DNA of 64,000 nt, from contig CAVVFX010000003.1 of NCBI GenBank assembly GCA_963747535.1, positions 62,001 through 126,000 on the forward strand. Direction: 5' to 3'. Under the pieces are notes generated by a model. The model did not search any database, had not been told where the DNA came from, and saw nothing but the letters and a program-made list of their open reading frames with translations. Numbering within the stretch: position 1 is the stretch's first letter; the number at the start of each line of letters is the position of its first letter. The position numbers were made by a program, and so were the translations under genes. This DNA is from CAVVFX01 sp963747535 (lineage in GTDB: Bacteria; Acidobacteriota; Terriglobia; Bryobacterales; Bryobacteraceae). Shown here one piece after another: positions 33,730 through 43,520 of the stretch.

Positions 33730-34042
33730 TTGAACACACTAATCCTGCTCGACCGAAGATGCCGCCACGGCTCAGTCGACTCAATAAATGTTGTTTGAGT
33801 TCGCCACGGCAGAAGAGGGGGGGTCCGGGATGAATCCTCCGCAATAACGCGCCAAACGGCAAATCCAAAATATTTGAAGTCCGCCTTTCGGAATTGTTCA
33901 TCATCGTGCCGAATGACGTGTGTGGTTTTTTCCGCACTCGCCAGTGCTTGAGTTGAAGGCGCGCGAAAAGAATCCGCGGTAACGCCGGTGAGTTCCGACC
34001 CAGGCGCAGCAAGTGAACGCGAAGGATGCTCTTGCAGAAAAG

Positions 34043-35062
34043 ATGAATCAAGAACATAATATGTCCGAGACCTGGTCGTCAAAGCTGCCCCGTCTCCTGC
34101 AAGCCGCTGCCTGTCTCGTAGTCGTAGCATGGGGGGTCTCAGCGGCATCGCACCTGATTACTATTTTTCTGTTCGCCCTGCTACTGGCTTACTCCGTGCT
34201 TCCGTTGCCCCAATGGATCATGCGCCGTTTCAAGCTAGGCAAGGGCAGTGCGATCGCGTTCACCGTGGCGCTGGCCGGGTTATCCGATCTCCTTATCTCC
34301 GCTTACCTGGTCAACGTTGGTTATCGAATGACAGCCAAATTGCCGGTCTATCAGGGGCGCTTGATGGCGATCTACGACAGCGTCACCCCGTTTCTTGCCG
34401 CACATGGCATCCAGGCTTCGAGTCTGTCCACGGATATGTTGTTGAGTCCCGAGCGGATCATCGGGTTCGCGCGTTTGGCGATTCCCATGGTGCTCGGCTC
34501 TCTCACGACAGCTGTGCTAACTTCCCTGCTTTCGCTGCTCTTTCTGATTGAGTTGTCGGAGCCACCGGCCAAGCAGAGTCGCCTGGTTGCGGCACTGGAC
34601 TTCTATGGTAGCGACGTGCAGCGGTTCATCGCGATTGCGGCGAAGACGGGAGCACTGACCGCAGTGGTGAACCTGGTGCTGCTCGTCGCGGTGGGTGTGG
34701 ATTTCCCGCTGCTCTGGTGTGTTCTGTACTTCTTCCTGCAATTCATCCCCAACATAGGATCTATCCTCGCTCTGGTGCCGCCTACCTTGCTGGCGCTCGT
34801 CATGTTGGGTTGGCAAAGGGCGCTGATCGTAGCAGCCTGCATGATTCTGACCAATATTGTGGCGGCGACTGTGCTCGATCCAATTCTCCTGAAGGAGGGT
34901 GCGAATATCTCCTTCCTCGAAATCATGCTGTCTCTTATCGTTTGGGGGACGCTCCTCGGCTTCTGGGGCAGCATTCCGGCGATCCCGCTCACGCTGTTCA
35001 TGAAGAAGTTGGCGGCGACATCGAACCTGGAAGGGCGGCTCGTGGCAGCGGTGCCGACCTAA
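34043..35062 (+). CDS. AI-2E family transporter
   Basis: A 339-residue polytopic membrane protein of the AI-2E/YdiK/PerM family, with about seven helices. Characteristic stretches are LITIFLFALLLAYSVLPLPQWI near the start and LWCVLYFFLQFIPNIGSILALVPPTLLAL, followed by ILTNIVAATVLDPILLKEGANISFLEIMLSLIVWG. Despite the name, members export small molecules or move ions, and the substrate is unknown. A GTG at 34013 and ATGs at 34043 and 34061 are in frame; I prefer 34043. It is divergent from the MscS gene, with about 310 bases between. Confidence 0.88.
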   Translation: MNQEHNMSETWSSKLPRLLQAAACLVVVAWGVSAASHLITIFLFALLLAYSVLPLPQWIMRRFKLGKGSAIAFTVALAGLSDLLISAYLVNVGYRMTAKLPVYQGRLMAIYDSVTPFLAAHGIQASSLSTDMLLSPERIIGFARLAIPMVLGSLTTAVLTSLLSLLFLIELSEPPAKQSRLVAALDFYGSDVQRFIAIAAKTGALTAVVNLVLLVAVGVDFPLLWCVLYFFLQFIPNIGSILALVPPTLLALVMLGWQRALIVAACMILTNIVAATVLDPILLKEGANISFLEIMLSLIVWGTLLGFWGSIPAIPLTLFMKKLAATSNLEGRLVAAVPT

Positions 35063-35214
35063 TGCCAACTTGCAGAAATTGGCGTACCGAACCGCTTGCT
35101 TTACCCGCGCGGCTCAGCAGGTAGACTAGCTAACGAGGCTCCGCCTCAGACCGACGAGCATGTGGGCGTTGTAAGGCGTCGGCTAGACGCGCATGATCGG
35201 CCCGCCGCTACGAG

Positions 35215-35601
35215 CTAGGACTCATCGAATGCCAGCACCCGCCGTACCATGCCATCACGCAATAGCGGAACGTTGAAGTTGATGAGGAGGCCCGCCTTCC
35301 AGCCACCCAGACGCAGGTATGTCAGCAGTTGAGCCTCGTGGAGGGGGGTGATGCGATCAACAGCCTTGACCTCCACTACCACGGCGTCCGCCACGACCAG
35401 ATCGAATCGATAGCCACAATCGAGTTTAAGTCCCTTGTATTGTGCCGGCAGCGGCAGTTCCAACTGGAAGGGTATTTGGCGCAAAGCTAATTCGTGACAA
35501 AGACATTGGACATAAGCAGATTCCAGCAGTCCAGGCCCAATCGTGCGATGCACTTCTATGGCGGCGCCGATAATTGCCTCCGTGACTTCATTGACCTTCA
35601 T
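35215..35601 (-). CDS. GxxExxY protein
   Basis: A 128-residue protein of the GxxExxY family (TIGR04256-like). The signature GLLESAY is visible in IGPGLLESAYVQCLCHEL, followed by a nuclease-like pattern of strands (FDLVVADAVVVEVKAVDRI) reminiscent of the PD-(D/E)XK fold with an E-x-K. GxxExxY genes are common in accessory DNA of soil bacteria and have no proven function. It is alone here, next to the IS110 element. The start at 35601 fits the family N-terminus. Confidence 0.88.
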   Translation of the reverse strand: MKVNEVTEAIIGAAIEVHRTIGPGLLESAYVQCLCHELALRQIPFQLELPLPAQYKGLKLDCGYRFDLVVADAVVVEVKAVDRITPLHEAQLLTYLRLGGWKAGLLINFNVPLLRDGMVRRVLAFDES

Positions 35602-35947
35602 CGCATGAGTTTATCCTGGTTGCTCTTCTCCCCTGGGCTCCTTTTCTCTGCGACCTCCGCGCCTCTGCGGTCGACCCAGCGTCCGGTTCAATGATTAACC
35701 GCAGAGCATCTTACTGGGCCGGGCCCAGTCTGGTGGGGAAGGAAACACAGTGTGATATTTTGGCCTGCATCCGCTGTGGTGGCAGTTAAGGCCGTTAGCG
35801 CAATGGTGTTTTCGAACCCGTCGCGGAGCATGGTTTCCAGTTTTCGTGGTCTGGTGAGTGGTGGTGGTTCCTTCAGGAACCAACCCCGATTAGGAGACTG
35901 CGTTTGAGTTTGACCACGCTGGAGCCACCACAGGGGTAGGAGGCCCT
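35602..35947 (+). mobile_element. Non-coding left end of IS110-family element
   Basis: This 346-base stretch precedes the transposase and has no gene. IS110 elements carry a structured 'bridge' RNA in a non-coding end, and in the classical subgroup it lies upstream of the transposase. A perfect seven-pair hairpin TGGTTCC/GGAACCA with a TTCA loop lies at 35865-35882. GT-rich and AC-rich segments around 35770-35940 could pair further. The exact element end is not visible because IS110 elements lack inverted repeats. The leftmost ~90 bases are likely outside the element. Confidence 0.45.
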
Positions 35948-37303
35948 ATGAAGATTAAGAAGAGAAGTAAGAAGACAAGGCTGCAATCGGTAACCGAACC
36001 GCCACAAGTGCGAATGGATGCGGCGGGTATCGACATCAGCCCGGAGGAGATTTATGTAGCCGTAGGCCCACGGGTAGCCGAACCGGCTGTACGCCGCTTC
36101 GGCACCATGACGCGAGAACTGAACCGCATCGCCGATTGGTTGCAGTTTTGTGGCGTGAAGACGGTGGCAATGGAGTCGACAGGGGTGTACTGGATTCCTT
36201 TGTTTCAAGTATTGGAGGCGCGCGGGTTGACAGTGTTTCTGGTCAATGCACGCCACTACCATAACGTGCCGGGCAGGAAGACTGACGTTAGCGATGCGGC
36301 GTGGTTGCAGTACCTGCACGCGGTTGGGTTAGTGCAGGGATCGTTCCGTCCACCAGGAGATGTCTGTGCGTTCCGGACAGTGCTACGGCACCGCAGTCGG
36401 ATGGTGCAGGCGTCCAGCGAGCACATTCAGCACATGCAGAAGGCTCTGGATCAAATGAATGTGCAAATACATTGAGTACTGAGCGATATCACAGGTGTAA
36501 GTGGACTGGCCATTGTGGATGCGATCCTGGCGGGGGAACGGGATGGACATCGGCTAGCGGAACTGCGCGACGGAAGAGTGCGAGCCAGCGAGTCGGAGAT
36601 CGTCAAGGCACTAGAAGGAGATTACCGACCAGAGCATCTGTTCACCCTACGGCAATCGCTGGCGAGTTACCGGTATTATCGGAAGCAAATCGAAGAGTGC
36701 GATCAACAATTGCGGCAAGCGGTCGAGGCGATGGAGATCAAGGCGAATCGACAGGCGCCAGCTCCTCCCACCCACAAGCAAATGATCAAGGCGGGAGATG
36801 AGGACTTCCGGCAGAAATGCTATCGGGTGTTCGGCATGGATTTAACTAGTATCCCGAGCATCAATGTGGGAACGCTGAAGGTGATGCTCGCCGAGGTTGG
36901 TCCGGATCTCAGCCGCTTTCGGTCGGCCGGCGCGTTCGCGTCCTGGTTACTCCTATGTCCCAATAATACGATTACGGGGGGAAAAGTAAAGTTCAGTCAG
37001 ACCCGAGATGGAAGTACCCGACTGGGCGAGGCGTTACGAATGGCGGCGGAATCCCTATACCGAGACAAATCACACCTGGGAAAATTCTATCGGAGGATGA
37101 AGGCCAAGCTGGGAGGAGAATCTGCTATCACAGCAACTGCCCACAAGCTAGCCAGAATCATCTATACGCTGGTCACGAAGGGTATGTCATACGACGACAG
37201 CCACTTCGCACGAATCGAAGAAAAGAATCAAGAAAAACAGCGACAGCGACTCTTCAAGCAAGCACGAATGATGGGGTATAGCCTCGTGCCCGCCAAGGTT
37301 TAG
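35948..37303 (+). pseudogene. IS110-family transposase with in-frame TGA
   Basis: The gene reads as one frame except for a TGA at 36473-36475 (codon 176). Before it is the DEDD/RuvC-like domain: GIDISPEEIYVAVG (first Asp), VAMESTGVYWIPL (Glu) and VPGRKTDVSDAAWLQYL (Asp pair). The expected QIHxVLSDITGVSGL runs across the stop, so the lost residue is between His and Val. CGA to TGA is a plausible cause. The C-terminal Tnp20 domain is intact: SIPSINVGTLKVMLAEVG and FASWLLLCPNNTITGGKV, where the family's serine sits. The full length would be ~450 residues. The element is probably inactive unless the stop is read through. Confidence 0.85.
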
Positions 37304-37377
37304 GCCTCCGGCAGGGTGGACGATTGCTTGGCTGCGTCCGCCGAGCTTCCGCAGCGGCCTCCGGCAGGGTGGACGAT
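37303..37377 (+). repeat. 22-base direct repeat pair after IS110 gene
   Basis: GGCCTCCGGCAGGGTGGACG followed by AT occurs at 37303-37324 and again at 37356-37377, identical in both copies and 53 bases apart. They begin at the transposase stop codon. They could mark the right end of the element or a small tandem duplication. Confidence 0.7.
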
Positions 37378-37600
37378 ATTTTATAACTATCCTCAGACCA
37401 GTGCCGACAGAGAAAGTGTTTCTTAGGAGACGCAGAGGGCGCAGAGGGAGCATCTATCGTGGCCCAACTGCTAATGCGGCGAAACGCCAACGCGCAAGCA
37501 AACTGATCGCAGGCTCCGCTTGCGTGCATGAGATGGAGGGTATTCAATAACCTCCATGAGTGGGACCATCGTAAGGCGATCGCCCGGCCGTAAAGGCACC

Positions 37601-38174
37601 CCGCAAGCGGAGCCGCCATCGAAATTACCACAGACCGTGGCCGAAGTCTTGGACCGGCACGTGACGCTGCAAGTGGAATCGATCGACCGCATGTATTTGA
37701 ACGTAATCGTAGGCCGATTGCAGATCCTGGAGGGGGCACTTCGCTTCCTTCGTGGGCAACGAGCCTCGGCTCTCCGCTTCGCCGATCCGATGGTGCAGAG
37801 CCTCTGGAACGCTTTACTGCTTTTCGATCTGTTGCCGGCCAGATTCTCCAACCGGGACCTGCGGCGCAAATTGGCCGACTTGCGGGGCCAGCCCGTCGCT
37901 CAATTCACCCAAGGCCGTATGACCTATCAACTGCGCCGGCTCCGCCTTCACGGCCTGCCCGAACGGATTCCCAAGACCCATCGCTACCAACTCACGAAAT
38001 TCGGATTCCGCGTCGCCGCTTTTTGTACCCGCACTTACTCCAGAATTCTGCGGCCCGGCCTCGGACTTGTGCTGCCGGCTACGTCATCCCTTCCAACTTC
38101 GTTGCGCCGCAGTTTCGATAAACCTCGAACAGGAGGTCGAATCTTGGGTGCAACAGGCCAGACTGGCTGCGTAA
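37601..38174 (+). pseudogene. Collapsed copy of a mobile-type conserved gene
   Basis: The frame starts like a widespread ~450-residue family of unknown function (LDRHVTLQVESIDRMYLNVIV) and ends like it too (FSNRDLRRKLADL, RMTYQLRRLRLHGLPERIPK, THRYQLTKFGFRVA, YSRILRPGLGLVLP). Most of the middle (~300 residues) is missing between GALRFLRG and FADPMVQSLW. After SFDK the reading shifts by one frame to NLEQEVESWVQQARLAA and a TAA at 38172-38174. An internal deletion plus a frameshift make it a clear pseudogene. The C-terminal part looks like a winged-helix DNA-binding domain. Confidence 0.6.
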
Positions 38175-38409
38175 AACTTGACGCAAAGACAACAAGTTTT
38201 CTGCCTCAAGGAATCTAGTGGTTGCGCAAACTTTTGCAAGCAGGTACTAGGCCGACGCTACGCGCTGAGGTCGGAATTAATAATAAATCCGATCTCTGAT
38301 CCGCGCATCGGTCCGAATGGACGAAGGATTCTACGGTTGCCGGCCGATTCCTTTGGACGGCACTGTTGTGAAGAGGCTAGCAGATCGAGACCTTGGGATG
38401 GAGAGAAAT

Positions 38410-39819
38410 ATGATCAGGATTTTTTTGAAACAGTTTTTGTCAATTGCGTTGTCTTATCTGTTAGTCCTGACCGCGGTGCCATTTGAAGCTGGAGCACAGC
38501 AGCCAGCCCAACCAGATGCGGCCGGCTATGCGGGCCAAGGTGCGCCCCTTTCCGCGGAGGAATTGCAACAACTGGCGGCGCCTATCGCGTTATACCCGGA
38601 CGCCCTGGTTGCGCAGATTCTCGGAGCTGCGACGTTTCCCGACCAGATTTCTGCTGCCGACACCTGGCTTCAGTACAACAAGAATCTCACCGGCGCGGCT
38701 CTGACGCAGGGCGTGGACGCGCAGCCGTGGGATCCCAGCGTAAAGGCGCTGACGCAGTTTCCTTCGGTCCTCGACAACCTGGCGAAGAACCTCAGCTGGA
38801 CTTCCTCGTTAGGAGAGGCGTATCATCTCCAGGCGCCTGACGTGATGGCTGCGGTCCAGGTGCTGCGCGCCAAAGCACAAGCCGCCGGGAATTTGAAATC
38901 AGGCTCGCAGATTACGGTGGTGCAACAGGCGCCGCAAGTGATCGTGATTCAGCCCACCAATCCACAGGTGGTGTACGTCCCGACGTACAACTATGCGGTG
39001 GTGTACGGGTATCCGTATGTAGTGCCAGGATACAGCACTGCCGCAGTCGTCACAACTGCCGCGGTGGCGTTCGGAGTTGGCATTGCGATAGGTGTAGCGA
39101 TGAGCAATAGCTGGGGTTACAGTTACTGGAACTGCAACTGGCACGGGGGCGCCGTGGTTTACAAGAGCAACGTCTACTACGGCAACAATGCATGGCATGG
39201 CGGCGGATATGGAACCAGCACGACCGCCTACAGCCCCTATGGAGTGGCGAAGACCGGCGCTGCCTATAATCCGGCCACTGGAACGGTTGCCCGGGGCGCA
39301 TCCGTCTCGAACGGATATGGCACTACATCGGTCGGCCAGGCGTATAACCCCAACACGGGAGCTTATGCCGCCACGCATCAGACGTCCAATGCTTATGGGA
39401 GCTCCGGAAGTTCGGTTTACTCGAAGAACGGCAACACTGCTTATAGCCAGCATCAAAGTACGGCGAATGGTACCACCGGATCGGTACAGACTTCCTCGGG
39501 CGCCAAGGCTGCCGGCGCAACGGGCGCGTACGGCAACAGCGCTGCCGTGGGTCAGACGGCGAACGGCAATAAGTATGCGGCAACCTCAAACGGCAACGCC
39601 TACTCGAACACCGGCAGCGGTTGGTCGCAGACCCAGGGTCAGAAGCCCGGTTCCAGCGCGTCGGCAAGCAACTCGGCTGCGGCTCGCGGCTACGGAGGGG
39701 AACAAAAGAGCAGCGGGTCATCAGCGTTTGGCGGAGGTAGCGGAAGCGGCTGGCAATCCAGGTCGGAAAGTGCTCGCGGTTCGGCGAGCCGCAGCGGCGG
39801 CGGCGGATTTCGCAGGTGA
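38410..39819 (+). CDS. DUF3300 exported protein with Gly/Ser-rich tail
   Basis: A 469-residue exported protein. The signal peptide (about 1-29, ending EAGAQQ) is followed by the DUF3300 domain (about 48-190): LSAEELQQLAAPIALYPDALVAQILGAAT and VIQPTNPQVVYVPTYNYAVVYG. A hydrophobic segment (TAAVVTTAAVAFGVGIAIGVAM) follows. The C-terminal half is low-complexity, rich in Gly, Ser, Tyr and Asn, with repeats of the type AYNPxTGxxA, and ends in GGGGFRR. The start at ATG 38410 has a GGAG nearby; a second in-frame ATG lies at 38398. It is a cell-envelope protein of unknown role, and 61 bases separate it from the DUF2950 gene, its usual neighbour. Confidence 0.9.
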   Translation: MIRIFLKQFLSIALSYLLVLTAVPFEAGAQQPAQPDAAGYAGQGAPLSAEELQQLAAPIALYPDALVAQILGAATFPDQISAADTWLQYNKNLTGAALTQGVDAQPWDPSVKALTQFPSVLDNLAKNLSWTSSLGEAYHLQAPDVMAAVQVLRAKAQAAGNLKSGSQITVVQQAPQVIVIQPTNPQVVYVPTYNYAVVYGYPYVVPGYSTAAVVTTAAVAFGVGIAIGVAMSNSWGYSYWNCNWHGGAVVYKSNVYYGNNAWHGGGYGTSTTAYSPYGVAKTGAAYNPATGTVARGASVSNGYGTTSVGQAYNPNTGAYAATHQTSNAYGSSGSSVYSKNGNTAYSQHQSTANGTTGSVQTSSGAKAAGATGAYGNSAAVGQTANGNKYAATSNGNAYSNTGSGWSQTQGQKPGSSASASNSAAARGYGGEQKSSGSSAFGGGSGSGWQSRSESARGSASRSGGGGFRR

Positions 39820-39880
39820 GACAAGCCGTCTTCAGTCAGCGTGTTGATAAAGAGTTATTGCAGAAGTTTTGGAGAATGTG

Positions 39881-40819
39881 ATGTCACTTAGACCCCGCAC
39901 AACAACGTTTACGACCCGGTTACTGCTTCCGGCATTAGTCATGGCCCTGGGCGCTTGCAGCAAGCCCAGCGAACCTTCGATGAAAGTGTTTGCTTCGCCC
40001 GACGACGCGAGCAATGCACTGCTCGCCGCGATACAGTCAGGCAATCAAAGCGAGCTGGTGGCAATTTTCGGTCCCGATTCGAAAGAGATTATCTCCTCCG
40101 GCGATGCGGTGCAGGACCAGTCCGTCGCCAAAGCGTTTGTCTCGTCGTATGGATTGATGCACCGCTGGCGCAAACTGTCGGGGGGCTCCCAGATGCTGCT
40201 GGTCGGAGCTGACAATTTCGCCTTCCCGATTCCGCTGAAAAAGAATGCCGGCGGCCAGTGGTACTTCGATACGGCGGCGGGAAAGGATGAGGTTCTGTCG
40301 CGCCGTATCGGCCGGAATGAACTGGCAATTATCGCGGTCTGCCGAGCGGCGGTGGACGCTCAGGCAGCGTACTTCTCCCAGGTCCACGATGGCGACGCGA
40401 CGCACCAATACGCCACGAAGTTTATCAGTGATGCCGGCAAACAGAACGGCTTGTACTGGGAGTCCAAGGAAGGTCAGCCTGAGAGCCCGCTGGGGCCAAT
40501 GGTCGCGTTCGCAGCCTCCGAAGGATATAGCACAAAGTCCAATGGTCCGAAGCCTTTCCACGGCTATTATTTCCGCATGCTGAAGGGGCAAAGCAATAAG
40601 GCGCCAGGCGGTGCGAAGAGCTACGAGGCCGGCGGGAAGATGGTCGGTGGATTCGCTTTCGTCGCCTATCCTGCGGAATACGGCAACTCGGGCGTGATGA
40701 CCTTCAGTATCAACCAGGATGGCGTGCTGCTTCAAAAGGATCTCGGGAAGACCACGACCGAAACCGTCACTGCGATGAGCGAGTTCGATCCCGATCCCGG
40801 TTGGAACATCGTCGAATAG
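39881..40819 (+). CDS. DUF2950 lipoprotein
   Basis: A 312-residue protein with a lipobox (MALGAC, Cys about residue 26) and the DUF2950 domain over the rest: VFASPDDASNALLAAIQSGN near the start, LKKNAGGQWYFDTAAGKDEVLSRRIGRNEL, and GYYFRMLKGQ...GGFAFVAYPAEYGNSGVMTF. It would be anchored to the outer membrane. Function is unknown, but DUF2950 and DUF3300 are often paired, as here. ATG 39881 is the start, with GGAG eight bases upstream; an upstream TTG (39869) is weaker. Confidence 0.9.
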   Translation: MSLRPRTTTFTTRLLLPALVMALGACSKPSEPSMKVFASPDDASNALLAAIQSGNQSELVAIFGPDSKEIISSGDAVQDQSVAKAFVSSYGLMHRWRKLSGGSQMLLVGADNFAFPIPLKKNAGGQWYFDTAAGKDEVLSRRIGRNELAIIAVCRAAVDAQAAYFSQVHDGDATHQYATKFISDAGKQNGLYWESKEGQPESPLGPMVAFAASEGYSTKSNGPKPFHGYYFRMLKGQSNKAPGGAKSYEAGGKMVGGFAFVAYPAEYGNSGVMTFSINQDGVLLQKDLGKTTTETVTAMSEFDPDPGWNIVE

Positions 40820-41032
40820 TGACCGTTTCCTCCGACGCCGCATGGGCGACAAGCCACCGTCTCAAACTCGGAGGGAGTCCCGTCAAAGGAGCATCAATTG
40901 ACGCCCACTACGCTGCCCTCCAGCACCGTATGCGAGACCTGTTTTGTGAGCTGGGTATTTCTGACTGACATCGACAACACTTTTTGACTTGCTCTTCTAT
41001 AGTGGGACAGGCTTGCCGTTTTCGCCTGCTTT

Positions 41033-41434
41033 TTAGAGTGCCGGGGTGAGCCCGTGGCGCCGCATCACTTCGCCGAGCGCCGCGGGGTCGGGCGGGCCGC
41101 CGACCGCGGCCTCGATGATGGCGGCGACTTCGCGGAAATAGTCCGGCCCAAGGATGCCGGGGCTGACGATCGCAAGCAGCTTTGCGTCGGCCGGGAAGCG
41201 GTTGTCGAAGCGGTGGATTGCTCCGCGAGGTATGCAAACCGCCTCGCCCGGGCCGATCTCGCCCGGGCGTCCGTCCATGGTGAAGGTAAGGACACCCTCG
41301 AGCCCGTAGACGGTCTCCTCGTAGCCGTCATGACTGTGCGCGGCCGGCACCTTCGCTGCAACCGGGACATCGAACGCGAAGACCGCGACAGAACCTCCAG
41401 ACGCCTGGCTCTCAACCAGGAATCGAATCGCCAT
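41033..41434 (-). CDS. Single-domain cupin protein
   Basis: A 133-residue cytoplasmic cupin. The first motif is AAHSHDGYEETVYGLEGVLTF (two His and a Glu in the metal positions) and the second is GEAVCIPRGAIHRFDN (His). The C-terminus is helical (FREVAAIIEAAVGG). The small size and lack of a signal suggest a sugar- or quercetin-type oxygenase or a small-molecule-binding protein. It is convergent with the DUF2950 gene and about 210 bases from the next gene. The substrate is unknown. Confidence 0.85.
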   Translation of the reverse strand: MAIRFLVESQASGGSVAVFAFDVPVAAKVPAAHSHDGYEETVYGLEGVLTFTMDGRPGEIGPGEAVCIPRGAIHRFDNRFPADAKLLAIVSPGILGPDYFREVAAIIEAAVGGPPDPAALGEVMRRHGLTPAL

Positions 41435-41642
41435 TCGCCCGATCTGTCTCTCCGCGTGTACCTGTCAACATGAGTGGCAGTGTTTACCTATGTCCTTCAG
41501 TGGCGAATCTAGCGAATAAATTAAGCCGGATTCTTATCGTCCGCAATCATAAACCGCGAGCGACCGCAGACACGAGACCAGCTCACCAAGAGGCGGAGTG
41601 TGGGTTGACCTTCGATGTGCCGCATCGTCAAGGAGCACCACG

Positions 41643-43430
41643 TTGAAATATATCGCCATAGCTATACTCTGGCCGTTGTTGCCTGCTATGAGTGCCGCAC
41701 CAGAACCGGGATGGCCGCGGGAGATGTCCGGGCCGGAGGGAAAACTCATTTACTACCAGCCGCAAATCGACACCTGGAAAGACTACCGGGTGCTCGCACG
41801 AATGGGTGTTTCGTTAACTCCGGCACGCGGCCAGACCGCCGTCGGAGTAGTCCACCTGTCCGCGCAGACCAACATCGATCTGGAAACCTACTCGGTGACG
41901 CTACGCGGTCTTGCGGTGATTCAGACGAATTTCCCATCGCCCGATCCATCCGTAGGGAGAGCGTTGGACCGATTGGTCCGGACCTTCCTGTCGCCGCCGG
42001 CCTCCGCCATCGCTCTAGGGCGTGTGGTCGTGGGTCAGGAAAAGCCGCCCATCGTGGCAGTCAGGAACGACGCGCCGCCGATTTTCATCAGCTTCAGCCC
42101 CGCATTACTGCTGTTTATCGAGAGAGAGCCCGTTCGCACACCCATTTCGGGCACGCGGCTGGATTTTGTCGTGAACGCCAATTGGCCGCTCTTCTTCGAT
42201 ACTCAGACCTTCCGATACTATTTGCTGTCAGGAAGCCAGTGGCTGTCGACCAACGATCTTGCGGGGTCGTGGACCAGGAACGACAAGCTTCCTAAGGACT
42301 TTTCAAAGATCCCCAGCGGTGCGAACTGGGCCGACGTCAAGGAGAATATTCCGCCGCAGGCCGGCGACTTGCGTCCCGTCCCTCGTGTGTTCTATAGCGG
42401 CGAGCCGGCCGAGATCCTGGTCTTTAACGGGCAGCCGGACTATTCGAAGATCCCGGGGACAAGACTGGCTTATGCCACCAACACCGACAGTGATGTCTTC
42501 TTCTTCCAGCCCGCCGGCCAATACTATTGCCTCATCGCAGGTCGCTGGTTTCGAGCGGCGAATCCCCGCGGCCCCTGGAGTTTCGTTGCGGGAGACCTGC
42601 CCGTCGATTTTTCCAGGATTCCGGCGAACAGTCCTGCCGCCCGCGTTCTTATTTCAGTTCCCGGAACACCAGAGGCGGCGGACGCCGTAATGCTGGCGCA
42701 GATTCCAGTTACAGTCACCGTCGATCCCAGCGAAGCCGAATCGAAAGTGAAGACGGCCTATTACGGCAAGCCGGATTTCGAACCCATCTCGGGCACGCAA
42801 CTTTCTTATGCCGCGAACACGCAAGACAAAATCGTTATGGCGGGCGATCTTTATTATTTGTGCTTCCAGGCGATATGGTTCGTTTCATCGCATCCTGATG
42901 GTCCCTGGAAGACGGCCGGTTCGGTTCCCCGCGAGATCTATACGATTCCGCCGAGCTCTCCGGTTTATAACGTCACTTATGTGACTCAGCGCACCATCAA
43001 CGGCGGTCAGGTGCAGTCCAATTATACGGCGGGCTACATGGGTGTATTCGTCATGGCATCGACTCCGGGCGCCACGCTTGCCTATGGTAGCGGTTACTAC
43101 TACGCCCCGTATATCGACCAGGTCGCGAGTCCCTACGCAATCTATCACCCGTATCCCTGCACCTACGGCGCGGCGGGCGCCTCCAATCCGTACACCGGCC
43201 GCAACAGCGCCGGGTCCGCAGCCTATGGACCATATGGAGGAGCAGGATGGGGGGTGTCATACGACGCCGGCACCGGGACTTATTTCCGAATCGCAGGAGT
43301 CCACGGTCCGTTCGGTAATCCGACTGTCGCTCAGGCATATAACCCCTACACCGGCGCCTCCGCAACCACACGGCAAGGGTCCGCACCTTATGCGCAGTGG
43401 GGTAGCTCTGTAGTCGTCAAAGGATACTAG
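41643..43430 (+). CDS. Large exported protein with YNPxTG repeats
   Basis: A 595-residue exported protein with a Sec signal (IAIAILWPLLPAMSAAP). A TTG at 41643 follows an AAGGAG at normal spacing and is the most likely start; the GTG at 41598 would give a non-signal leader. The body has at least four similar units of the type ISGTRLDFVVNANWPLFFDT / ISGTQLSYAANTQDKIVM, each with a WFxxxxPxGPW sequence, so it is built from duplicated domains. The C-terminus holds AYNPYTGASATTRQGSAPYA, as in the DUF3300 protein. The end (GSSVVVKGY) falls where relatives continue with a longer tail, so it may be shortened. The role is unknown; it may be surface exposed. Confidence 0.8.
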   Translation: MKYIAIAILWPLLPAMSAAPEPGWPREMSGPEGKLIYYQPQIDTWKDYRVLARMGVSLTPARGQTAVGVVHLSAQTNIDLETYSVTLRGLAVIQTNFPSPDPSVGRALDRLVRTFLSPPASAIALGRVVVGQEKPPIVAVRNDAPPIFISFSPALLLFIEREPVRTPISGTRLDFVVNANWPLFFDTQTFRYYLLSGSQWLSTNDLAGSWTRNDKLPKDFSKIPSGANWADVKENIPPQAGDLRPVPRVFYSGEPAEILVFNGQPDYSKIPGTRLAYATNTDSDVFFFQPAGQYYCLIAGRWFRAANPRGPWSFVAGDLPVDFSRIPANSPAARVLISVPGTPEAADAVMLAQIPVTVTVDPSEAESKVKTAYYGKPDFEPISGTQLSYAANTQDKIVMAGDLYYLCFQAIWFVSSHPDGPWKTAGSVPREIYTIPPSSPVYNVTYVTQRTINGGQVQSNYTAGYMGVFVMASTPGATLAYGSGYYYAPYIDQVASPYAIYHPYPCTYGAAGASNPYTGRNSAGSAAYGPYGGAGWGVSYDAGTGTYFRIAGVHGPFGNPTVAQAYNPYTGASATTRQGSAPYAQWGSSVVVKGY

Positions 43431-43520
43431 AGTGCCCCCAAGGCAACTCCATCCGTGTCGGCGCAAAAAGAATTGAATAAGACTTCCGCTCACGCGCATC
43501 TTCACCGGCGGAGCCGAAGG

